Source: Rotaria socialis
Lineage: Eukaryota; Rotifera; Eurotatoria; Philodinida; Philodinidae
Reading direction: 5' to 3'
DNA length: 64,000 nucleotides
Assembly (NCBI GenBank): GCA_905331475.1
Contig: CAJNYU010004461.1
Location: 62,001 to 126,000 of the forward strand
Shown here: positions 1 to 11,300 of the stretch, one piece after another
Layout: each line of letters starts with the position of its first letter
How positions within the stretch are numbered: position 1 is the first letter of the stretch
Made by a program: the position numbers and the translations under genes
The notes under the pieces: model-generated
Told to the model about the DNA's origin: nothing
The model's database searches: none
Seen by the model: only the letters and a program-made list of their open reading frames with translations

Positions 1-42
1 TCAAAAGGTTTCCTTCCAATGAAATTTCTCATTCATTATTAA

Positions 43-562
43 CCTGACCCTCATTCAAAACGATGCGTTCGTTATATCACCAATCAATGAATTTTTTTAT
101 ATGGAAATAAACATACTTTTGATGAAATTTTGCTATCTTGCTTTTTTGTTGATTCTGACCGTGAATCAGTTACTAGAGTTCGTGTAGATATACGCGTACG
201 ACGAGATCCGATCGATTTTTTCTTGTTTGCTGATGATTTATTTTTATTTCTTGATGTGCTGGTTGTTGTAGATGTTGGTGTATTATTTGAATTTAATATA
301 ATTATCGAAGTATTCTCTTTATCACTTGAACTACGATCAATTGATACCGCACGATTGGTCGTGGAGATTGTTCCATCTAATAGAATAAATGAGAAACTAG
401 AAATCCGGAAGTTAAAATCAAAATCATACTTCTACGATTTGAAGATCTATGACGCTTTTTAGTTTTTTCTTCGCGTTGATTTAAAGGTAATTCATCGTTT
501 TCATCAGTAACAGGTCGTAAAGAATACGAATGATCAGAAAGAAATGTATAGGTACTTAACAT
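43..562 (-). CDS. Unrecognised basic, Ser/Thr/Asn-rich protein, 3' end uncertain
   Basis: Reading leftwards, an ATG at 562 opens exon 1 (562-430). A 53-bp GT-AG intron follows (429-377), and the frame continues in exon 2 (376-117), which ends at a GTATGT donor. Together they give about 131 codons. The product is hydrophilic and basic, with a Lys/Arg cluster near residues 35-45, a KEN tripeptide around residue 66 and a long Ser/Thr/Asn-rich tract. No domain is recognisable. Two possible acceptors near positions 33-49 would each give only a few more residues, so the gene may end just inside the window or continue beyond it. The composition suits a disordered nuclear protein, and a KEN box could mean APC/C-dependent turnover, but both are inference from short motifs. 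Confidence 0.55.
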
Positions 563-1843
563 GGTTACAATATCAATTCATTGAATAATTAAGTGAATAA
601 ACTATTAACCATTTAATATGAAAATATAATAGATTCTCTAGAAAATAAATAACTTGATCTGACAGATCTTTAAGAAAATACGTAAATAAACAACATTTTT
701 TAGTACCGACGAAATTTTCAGTTGGTTACTGTATTCGTTCATTCAGTTAATTTACAATTAAGATTTTTCTACAAAAGTGATTTTTTTCCGATTGTACTTC
801 ACAAAAGATTTTAAATATATCATTTCGAAGATTTTCGCTCACGAAGCTTTTCTAAATGTATAATAGTGACATCTGTAGAGATCTTTCTTCTTTTTTTTAA
901 ATTGAAATATATAAATCCCTTGATAGCAGGTAATTCAGATTTTCATCATGCATAGCCAACACAATCAGTACAATCAGTAGTAACACGTGTTTTTCGATAT
1001 ATTTGTGAAAAAGCCAAATCACTCCATTTTACTATGAGTGATTAATCAAATACAATGACATTCAAATTTCTCTTTAAAGCCTACAATATTTGAATCTTCT
1101 AAGACTCAATTCTTTATTTTTATAGCAACATAATGCAACATGAAATCAGCTAAAATGAATTAATCTTCATTGTTAATCAATACTGCAGATCTTAGAAGAG
1201 GACAGATGTTTGCCATACGTCGTGTCATACCAGTCAGATCAATAGCAGATAACGTACATCAACAGATCTGACAGTTATCCAAATAGATAATGCCTACATT
1301 GGCATTCAGTGCATAAAAAATTTAATTATTAAAATTTCATTCTATAGTCACACGACAAGCAAACCAATGAAATGCTGTACAGTCTATTTTTAGAGAACGC
1401 ACACGACGCAGTTACTATGTTTATCAATGTTGCATATAGTATATAACCTGGCGAGGGTTCGATTGAATCTTCGATAATAAAATTTATGACCTCGTTTAAA
1501 GCATTTCTTTTTCTTTAAATTACTAAATAATTTCTTCTTTACTATGCATAACTTAGGCAATAATTAAGCAAGGACATTAGTCCTATCAATTATTGAATTT
1601 ACCTATAATTACCATAATATTCAATTATTTCATATTCATGGACATCTTCTTATAGACAAAATACAATTCTTCGACATTGAAATACTGTTTATGAAAACAA
1701 CTTTTCTCTGTATGCAATTCAAAGACAAGAAAAAACAGATGTTTACGGCTAGTTCTCTATTTTTTATCGACAAGTGAGGAAAAAAAGGTTTACATAACAG
1801 GACTTGAATTTTAACTACAATAAAATAAAAAAATGAGGAAGTC
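563..1843. other. Intergenic, no gene seen
   Basis: An AT-rich stretch between two minus-strand genes. I see no sustained coding frame and no convincing repeat or RNA gene. The left end should hold the promoter of the gene starting at 562, and the right end the terminator of the gene ending at 1844. Confidence 0.5.
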
Positions 1844-2435
1844 CTATAAATCCGTTTTTATTTTTTCTTGATCAGTTGTATTCATCGATGCTTGTTTGTT
1901 CTCTGAAGGCGTTTTACTTTTGTTTGATCGTTTTTTAGTATCTGTATTGTATCGTGGTTTCGGCTTTTTACTCAATGAATTTCGATCTTCATTATTAATT
2001 ATTTCTTCATGTTCTTCAATTTCTTCTTCTGTATTACCTATGAAGTACATACAGATATGGATGAATAGTACATTTTAAAGTGATCGAAAAAATTGATGTC
2101 TATCTACCTGCTTGACATTCTTCACTGCAATCTTCCTTACGACTGACTGGACATTTCATGCGTTGCATACATTTATCATATGACAAAAACTCATTTGCTA
2201 TTGATGATGAGTAGACTAAATGAATAAATCAAAACTATTATGATTACAGTTTATTTTCATGAATAAATTTACTATTAGAAGCTACTATTCTATGCCGTTT
2301 ATCAGTGTGTTCTTCGTCACTGTCTAATTGTTTATGTTGCTTTGTTTCTGTTGTTTCACTGTGAATTTGTTGATATGTACAGAGAGTAAGCAGGGAGAAT
2401 AAAAATAAATATCGTACTGCTAGATCAACCTGCAT
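1844..2435 (-). CDS. Small secreted cysteine-containing protein, 3 exons
   Basis: Exons 2435-2273, 2215-2108 and 2037-1844 join in frame (465 bp, 154 residues), with short GT-AG introns. Residues 1-26 look like a signal peptide: a charged start, then a Leu/Phe-rich core. Exon 2 carries four cysteines spaced C-x5-C-x7-C-x3-C, which could form two disulfides. The C-terminal third is a highly charged Glu then Lys/Ser/Thr-rich tail, probably disordered. No family is recognised. The sequence just upstream of the chosen ATG (a run of T, then ATGCAG) also resembles a 3' splice site, so an upstream leader exon could replace the first two residues without affecting the signal peptide. Secretion is inferred from the hydrophobic N-terminus only. 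Confidence 0.65.
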
Positions 2436-3041
2436 ATTAAAAAAAACATGACAATTAAAAAAATATTAAGTGGCTATATGAAGATTTTTTTTTCTATTTG
2501 TTCTTTTTCGTTTTCGTTTTCTTCAATAATTTTCATTTTGTCTATTTTGGTATGAAGACAAGTTGAATGAATAATCATATGGACATCTGAACGCTTCAAT
2601 GCGAAACGCAAAACAGGTTAACGACGTTTGCAATGCATCACATAAATATGCATGAGTCGAATATACCTTTTTCTCTTTTTTTTTTCTAGCGTCTCTCTGT
2701 CTCTCTCTGTACTCGTATGTGAATGTTGTTGAACAACATCGCCGATACACCGTGAGTTTGAAACGAGTGATAATGGCGAAATAATACATAGTGCTCTCTT
2801 TTTTTTCTCTTCTTCCCTATTCTTTCGTCATTCACATGTAAAATATTACACTAAAGAGTCGTATCGTACATTTTACCATGAAAACAATCGAAAAAAAACG
2901 AATACTATTAACAGTCGACACACAAGAATGATCGAAAAAAGAAGAATAATCGAGTAAAACAAAAGGTCGACCTGTACAATCAAACCTAGAAAAGAAAACG
3001 TCTGCTTATTGTGATTATAGCTTAAAAAGAAGGTAACATAA
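2436..3041. promoter_or_regulatory. Divergent intergenic region, likely shared promoter
   Basis: About 600 bp separate the start of the minus-strand secreted protein from the start of the plus-strand DnaJ gene, so both promoters must lie here. The region has CT-rich and T-rich tracts. I did not find a clean heat-shock element or TATA box. A minus-strand open frame around 2523-2789 has no protein-like features and is not called. Confidence 0.4.
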
Positions 3042-4598
3042 ATGGTCAACAAAGATTATTATGCTATATTAGGTGTCAACACATCGGCTAGTGATGATGA
3101 AATCAAACGCGCCTATAAACAAAAAGCACTTAAACATCATCCGGACAAAAATCGTGGTGATGTTGAAGCTGAAAAAAAATTTATGGACATTAGCGAAGCA
3201 TATGAAATATTATCCGATCCATATAAACGTTCTTTATATGAACGTTTTGGTTCTGAAGAATTACGAAATTATTTAGGTGCAGATCCTCGTTCACATTTTC
3301 ATACGTCCGGTAATTATTATTCAGAATATGGAACTGATTCGAATAATGAGTATACATATGATCCATATAATAATTATTTTGTACGTTATAAAGATCCATC
3401 AACATTCTATGATTTATATGTTACATTAGAAGAAGTTAATAAGGGTGCAACACGAAAAATAAAAGTAACACGTAAACGATTTAATGCTGAACTTAATGCA
3501 ACTGTACCAGATGAAAAACTACTTGAAATTCAGATAAAACCTGGTTGGAAAGAAGGTAAAATAATAGTTTTATTTTAGCAGAAAAAAATTTTCGTAATTA
3601 TGTTTTTAGGAACTAAAATAACCTTTGAAGGTGAAGGTGACGAAGGTGATAAAAATACTATAGCAGGTGATATTGTATTTATTATTCGAGATAAACCACA
3701 TTCAGCATTTGAACGATCGCATTCGGATTTAATCTATCGAGTTAAATTAACTTTAAAACAAGCATTACTCGGTACATTAGTTGTTATACCATTTCTTGAT
3801 TCAACAAAAGCACCCTATCAATTTCGTTCGAATCTTGACATTATCACACCACAAACAGAGAAACGTTTTATAAATGAAGGTCTACCTTATCCAAAAGATC
3901 CAACAAGACGAGGCGATCTTATTGTTAAATTTGATATTCTTTTTCCAAAAGCGCTCAATAAAGAGCAGCGTACAATTGTAGATTGTTGCTTTTCCAATTC
4001 TATTGATTTTTATCAACCCCATGATTGTGTATATCATAATACAATTATTGAACCAATAGTAACACCAGAACAACCACCCCCAGCACAACAACAGCAGCAG
4101 CAATCTTCATCATCAACATCATCAACATCATCATCACCTTCTTCACAGTCACAACAGCAACAACAACAAACATCAGCCACACAAAAATCACAAGCATCAT
4201 CATCACAAAAACCACAAGCATCACCCTCACAAAAACCGCAAGCGTCACCCTCACAAAAACCGCAAGCGTCACCCTCACAAAAAACACAAGCGTCACCCTC
4301 ACAAAAACCATCTATTCCAAATTTAAATAGCACACCAACGAACAAACCTCAATCCACAACGACTAACACGAATCATCATAATCACAACAATAATATTAAT
4401 AGCAATAATCATCATCATAATCCTCTTCACCATCAAAACGTCTTAAATCGTAATGGTAATATCAACGGACATGAAAAGTCAGCCGATTCTCCAAATAAAA
4501 TTCTTATTAAAAATAAAATATCCTCTGTAGATCCTTCTTTATACGCATCACTATCAACCTCACCTGCAACGTCACTTATCAAGGAGACTATTTTTTGA
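3042..4598 (+). CDS. DNAJB: Class B DnaJ/Hsp40 co-chaperone with low-complexity C-terminal tail
   Basis: Two exons, 3042-3555 and 3610-4598, join in frame (about 500 residues). Residues 1-70 are a J domain with the HPD motif (HHPDKN) that stimulates Hsp70 ATPase. From about residue 125 the sequence follows the DNAJB1/DNAJB4 substrate-binding domains ([39 protein letters not shown]). The usual Gly/Phe linker is replaced by a Tyr/Asn-rich linker (residues about 85-120). Human DNAJB1 ends near residue 340; here about 150 extra residues rich in Gln, Ser, Pro, Asn and His follow, including about five copies of an eight-residue [12 protein letters not shown] repeat encoded by a 24-bp minisatellite. 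Role: a cytosolic Hsp70 partner in folding. The family call is firm; the meaning of the tail is unknown. Confidence 0.93.
4186..4312 (+). repeat. 24-bp coding minisatellite in the DnaJ gene
   Basis: About five tandem copies of a 24-bp unit (core CAAGCGTCACCCTCACAAAA) keep the reading frame and encode repeated [12 protein letters not shown] octapeptides. The last three or four copies are almost identical, which points to recent slippage or unequal exchange. CAG/CAA glutamine runs lie just upstream. Confidence 0.85.
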
Positions 4599-5366
4599 TC
4601 TTTGCTATTGTCATCAATCATAACACTTTTTTTCTCTCTCGCTTTCTATCTCTCTTTTTTCTTCTTATACAAATCGAGTTCTACCTGTTCCTATGCGACG
4701 TCGTTTTAGTAATGATGAGAGTAGCTAAATCATTTTTGAATAAAAATAAAAATAAAAAACTGATGCCTATACAACTATTTTTATATTAAATAAGATCGAT
4801 AATAAATAAATGCAATTTTTGACTGATTACTTGCCACGATAATTAAATTAATCATACACAAATGCACAGAAGTATATTCTTACCATTGTAGAGGTCTTAC
4901 GTCGGTTGGAACTAACCAAAAAAAAACAATAGATAGCTGTATAATCAGTGTCTCGTAGTTTTTTCCTTCTCTTGAGATAGAACTAGTAATAACATTCGCG
5001 AGAAAGAAATGAATAACAAATATATATATATATATATTGTAAATTCCTAAGAGCTATCGAACGAGAAAATATGTACCACGACGTCAAATAAATGATAATA
5101 GAATAAGGAAAATATTTATCCGTATAGAGAAATATCAATCAAATTAATAATAGTTCACGTTATGATAACAATATTATTCTATTTCGTATTTACCGTACTG
5201 TACAGACACCAATTGTTAACGACATCTGTCATTGATAGAAAGGATAAAAGTTTTCTCTAATGGCCAACCCGAAGTTGGAACTTCTAAATAACAAGAATAA
5301 AAAGCGTTTGTTTTTTTGCATATATTGACCTGTTCATTTGTTCTCTTTGCGTCGTTTGATCGAACG
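4599..5366. other. Intergenic between DnaJ and THOC2 genes
   Basis: Holds the DnaJ 3' UTR, with AATAAA-like tandem motifs near 4738-4760, an AT dinucleotide run around 5020-5037, and the THOC2 promoter. No other gene seen. Confidence 0.45.
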
Positions 5367-8300
5367 ATGGTTGAAATACATACAAATCGGTCAATCGATA
5401 TATCAAATACTGTCAATACAGCTGTAACAAATTGGTCGCCTGATGGAAAAAATCAGTTGTACGAAACACTATTGATTTTTACAAGTATTGTTATTTCTTT
5501 TCTTTTCTTTTCTTTAGTAATCAACTTTATAAACAACTACTTGATGAAGATAAAGATAAATTTGAAGCCGAATTGGGTAAGATTTATTTCATTTATTTGA
5601 TGGAAAATAATTCATTTTTTCTCTGTAGCCATGAAGCAATTACTTCTTTCGTTATGTAAATCATGTTTACAAGGAACTCAATCAATAGAAACTGTTATTC
5701 GAATCTTTGGTGAACTCCAAGTAAATTAATTGCTTAGAAAAAGAAAATTATTTGAATTTATTTAATTTTCTAGGAAATTGCAAAGGTGCCATCAATTATC
5801 GGAGATCTTCTAGCCGACATATTGGCTACACTCGGTACGTTATTTTCCCAGTTACCATTTTATTATTACGAAAATCGTTTTTTCGTCGTCTTCTAATATA
5901 GATATCGAATTATTTCCAATCGATGATGTAATTACAAAAGATACATATAAACAAAAATTCTTTCAACTTATCAATAATTCGGAAGTAAGAATCGAATCAG
6001 AATGTATTTATTTTTTCATCGAATATTATATCTATCACTATCAGTATGGACCTTACGGTGATAAAAAAAAAACTAAAAACATGCATTTATTGAATCATAT
6101 GTTTATAATGAATTGGTCAGTAAACATTTAAAAATATCAGACAGAAAATATACACATTTGGATAGAAAAGAATGCTGATATTTCTAAACTTTATCTCGCT
6201 GATCAAAAGTTCATTGTTTATTTATCGATTGCAATTCATAAACGACATTGCCGAATTTAACATTCAATATAGAATCTTTCCGGATCAATTTTTTATTATG
6301 AATAACAATGCATGTTCAGTTCTTCCTTGAAAACTGAGCATTTTAATCAAATGAAAAAACAAATATATCATGATCAATAGGTCTGGAATAAAGGACATTA
6401 TGTTATACTACTTTTTGATGATGTCAAAAGTAATGAAATTGGAACTATTTTATATTTCATGATAAAGTTCCGGTCAAAACTCTGTTCATCTTTGGGTATA
6501 AATAATTTCCTCTGTGGTATCATATTGAATTTTGCCTACAATGAAAAGTTATTTTTTGAGTTGACAGATGATTAATGATTCTCATAATAATTACCAATAT
6601 AAATGAGTCTGAATCAATGGGAAAGTTAAATTGTTCGCTCTCTCTCATTTGGCATTCAAAATTATAGACTTGTAATTTTAACTTTAGTCTAAAGTGAAAT
6701 GTATTACGTCAGCAAGTTTTATTTATTTTAATTTTATTTTTTAAGCATATTGTTTCAACATCGTTACTAATGGAACGTCTGGAAATTGAAACATTAGAAT
6801 ATCTTGATTTAATTGTTAGCCGTGAACAATTCAGTCAGAAATATGTTCGAATTAAAACTCGCCTTTAGTAAGTTAATTTGCTGTTCGAAGAGAATATTTC
6901 TGCTTTGATTGTGCTCTTGTATTTTATAGTTATAAACAACAAAAATTTAATTTACTACGCGAAGAAAGTGAAGGCTTTGCTAAAACATTGACAGAATTAA
7001 ATCAAAATTTTTCAATAACTAAATTAACATCTGAACAATTATATGATCGTTTAATGGCTTTGATTGGTTATTTTGATTTGGATCCTAATCGAATGTTGGA
7101 TTTAGTGATCGAATCATTTGAGTATCATCTTGAATATTCAAAGATTTATGTTGATCTATTAAATTTACTTCATTTTGATAAAGTAACATTGTGCCAATTG
7201 ATTGGCTTTAAATTTCAACAATATCAAGTAAAATATTTATTGTTTTCCATTGTTTTAATAAGACTTGTACTTTGTAAAATTTTAGTTACAAGATGAAACA
7301 GCCGATTCACTTTATTTACTAGCTGCTCAATTAATTTCCAATAATTTAATGGAACTTGAAGATTTATTACCACATGTAAATAAAAAAAAATTCGATATTT
7401 GTCTTTTCTTCATTTCTGTTCTTTTAGTTGTATCCATTAATAACAGATTTTGGAGAAAGCTATACCAAAGAAGTTGAAAATGCACGCACATCAAAGAAAA
7501 GTTTAACTACATCAACTGATTCAAGTGCTAAATCGAAAGATTCAAATATAATAGTAAGATTTTTTTTCAATTAAATACCTTCAAACTTCGAGGGATATGG
7601 ACAGGCTTTTGTTCGTTTTTATTGGTGTTTCCGAGAAGACGAAGAAAATATTTGATTCTTAAGAAATCCCGCCGCTCCAGCAAAATGCCAACGGAGGTAT
7701 TTTTAGTTCATGCAAGTTACATAGTCTGTAATTGAAATTAAGCAATCGATTGCAGTTTTCTTCCATAAGTTTATACTGATATTTTATACTTTCAATTATG
7801 ATCTGCTTCTCCTTGGAAATCATCATCAAATCGATCGAATTTCTTTCTTTTTGTTTTTAGAAAACAAATAATCAATTATTACGTTTCATTCAAGCATTAT
7901 TACATATCGGCGATTTAGAACATACATTATCTTTATTTAATAATCTTCCTCGATGGTCATGTACATCGTATCGTGAGATCAATGCACTTGTAACAAAAAT
8001 AATTGGCTATATGATTGACCCACTTTATAAAAAGTAAAATTTATAAAAGAAAATTTAAATCGAATCGATTATTTCTTATTACTGTATTATTTCAGTTATT
8101 CGGATCTTCATACTAGTTTTCTTCAATACGAATTGAATAATCCATTGAATTCAAATGTTTGTCCGCGTGAATTAAAATTAATAAAAACTTGGAATGAATT
8201 TCGAGAACATATATTACCTTTGCTATTAAATCTTGGTGCCTACTGTCAAGATCGTCTTTTGTTTATGCAATTAACACGTTTATGTACAAATTTAATCAAA

Positions 8301-11300
8301 AAATCAATTGTTAAAGATGAACAACAAGAAGATATACTATTGTTAATCGACGAAGTTCTTTTGCCAAGTCTTTCATTACTTGATGTTAATAGCTGTTTAG
8401 CTATTGAATTATGGTCTTTAATGAAACTATTTCCGTTTGATGTACGCTATGGACTTTATGGACAATGGCAAGAAGATACTTATCGAAAAACACCACAACT
8501 TATTTTCATTAGACAAGATGTAGCAGACAAAAGTCGAGCTATACTTCGGTAAGATCAGAGGCGATTTTGTTGTTCGATTGGTTCTAAAACTTCTCATAAC
8601 TTCGTGTTTGACATTGATTTATAAAAACCGGAGCGCATGTTTCGTTACTATTATCTGTCAAAAACGATGCGTGCTCATTTATTTGCTATATGAAGATAAA
8701 TTTCTGAAGTCACTGAATAAGGCTAAGAAGGTTCAGTTCAAAACTTATTAAAAAAATTTTGTTTAGACGTATTACAAAAGACAATGTTAAAACATACAGT
8801 CGTCAAATAGCCAAAATAACACACAATAATCCATTAGTGATACTCTCAGTTGTAAGTAATCAACTTTTAAATACTCTACTTTTATTTTATTTTCATCGTA
8901 TAATTTTAAGATAATCGATCAAATTCAACGATTTGATAATTTCATCTCTGTTATAAATGATGCATTGAAATATCTCTCACCGCTTGCATACGATATTGTT
9001 TGTTATACGATTTTACATGCTTTAACAGCTCCCGTATCATCAACATCGTCACCATTGTATATCGATGGAAAAATGAGCCGTGAAAATGCCACACCTGCTC
9101 AATGGTTTCAAAATTTATGCGTTCTATCAGCTAATGTATTTAAAAAATATCCAATTGATTTTACGTCAGTTCTTTATTATATTTATGATCAACTACGTGT
9201 TGAGAAAACCTGTGATTTATATTTATTACGTGAAATCATAACTAAAATGAGCGGTGTTGAAGTCACATCAACAGTTACACGCGAGCAATTAGAAGCTGCA
9301 TCGGGCGGTGAATTATTACGCAGTGAAGCTGCACAGTTTACAGCAGCAAGAAATGTTAAAAAACCGTCGATACGTTTAAAGGAGGCCTTATTAGATAATC
9401 ACATCTATTTACCATTGTCAATAATTATCGCCCAACAACGTAGTTGCATTATCTTTAAATTTGGAGCACAAAGAATTGAACACTTAAAATTAATCGGCAG
9501 TCTCTATGATCAAGTTAGTTGGGAAAAAAATAAAATTCTCATTGTTTTGATAATAAAATTATTTCTAGTGTCAAGATACGATGGTACAATTTTTTACATT
9601 TTTATCAAATGTATTAACAACAGAAAATTTTCATCATCAATTTCCATCGATTGATAATCTTGTACTTGGCTTTCATCTGCAAGTTGATGCTGCTTTTCAA
9701 ATCTCAAGACCCTTGTTTAATCTTAATATTCAAGTAAATTATTTTCAACACATGAAGATTTATGATTTGATATTTTTTTACTAGGCTAAATTTGATGAAC
9801 TACGATCAACAGCACCCAAAACATCAAATAAGACTATATTGGTAATTAATAGTGACAAGATTCATTAGAATCCGATTTATGAACTGACCTTTGGGCATAT
9901 AAATAAGCCAATCACATCGTTACTGTAGATAATATTTGAGAGAGAGAAGAATCATTTGATAGATTCAGACCATCGTTCAGTTCTTTTTATTGAACAAGAT
10001 TTATGGCAGTTGTATGAGCCAACAAAAGTAATTGGTCGTTAGCTCAGAAATGATCGAATCAGAATCATTTAGATTTACGTTGGATTTCTATCTCATGCTA
10101 AAGATATGGCATCATTATTGACTTCACCATTTGATTTATTTAGATACAAAACTATATTGATGCAGTAACAAATGTTATGTCACCGGTACTTGATTTTGTA
10201 AAAACTCTTCATCCTCAACGAACATGGGAAGAAATGACGTATGAAAAAGTTCATTTCTCGTCTTATAATTATCTAATTAGAAGAGTTTTTTTAGACCTCA
10301 ATTCTATTTAACATTTTGGTCTTTATCAATGTCGGATTTACAAGTACCTGAAATTGCATATAAACGACGTGTTGAAGAACTTGAAGTTGAAATGGCACAA
10401 ATTGACGATCGAAAAGAATTGGTTTGCTTTGAAAGAACCGAATTGATATTGATAATTTTCTTTTGTTCGATTTTTAGACAGCAGCAAAGAAACGTAAAGA
10501 AAAAGAAAAAATTCATATTATTATTGATAAACTTAGAGAAGAATTATTTAAACAAAAAGAGCACGTTGAACGCGTACGCGCACGACTTGACATTGAACGT
10601 GAACATTGGTTTAAAAATCGTATGTTAAATTTTAGCTTTTCTTTATTTTATTTAAATGCAGAACGAAAAAAAAAGAAGAAAATCTTTCATTTGTTTAGGA
10701 AATAAAACCAAAGCAGAAACGATTACTGAATTTCTTCAATTATGTATTTTCCCTCGATGTTTATTAAGTGAAATAGATGCACTTTATTGTGCACATTTCA
10801 TACGTGTCATACACGACTTAGTAACACCGAATTTCAGTACAATTATATGTTATGATCGATTATTTTCGGATATATCATATTCACTTGCTTCATGTTCAGA
10901 AAATGAAGCTATTCGATATGGACGATTTCTTGAATCACTATTAGAGACAGTCATGAGTTGGCATGGAGATAAAAACAAATTCGACAAGGTAATATAGAAC
11001 TATTTTTGGTATGCAATGAAAAATAGATGAATAACTCCATAAAGACTAACTACGAAAAAGAACGAGAATTCAAAATTTCCTATGGGCAGAGTTATTGTAG
11101 GGATTTCTTAAATCAAAGTGATTCTATCACTTTCTCTCTTGCCATAGTTTTATCTTCGTTCATCAATATTAATTTCTTTTACAAAAACTAATTCTAGGAA
11201 TGCGCATCACATCCCGGCTTTCTTACTGTTTTTCGTAATGCTGGTAATGCAGCATCGAAAACAACCGGTACAACACAAACACCTGAACAACTCGACTATG

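Noticed and set aside
1435..1480. A GGTTCGATTGAATC-like stretch resembling a tRNA T-arm
   Set aside because: No matching acceptor stem, D-arm or anticodon arm can be folded around it.
2523..2789. Open frame on the minus strand between the secreted protein and the DnaJ gene
   Set aside because: It lies in the divergent promoter region, includes low-complexity Lys/Arg runs, and has no domain, signal peptide or supported splice join.
4034..4345. Long open frames opposite the DnaJ tail
   Set aside because: They are reverse readings of the minisatellite and the Gln/Ser codon runs; the plus strand is clearly coding.
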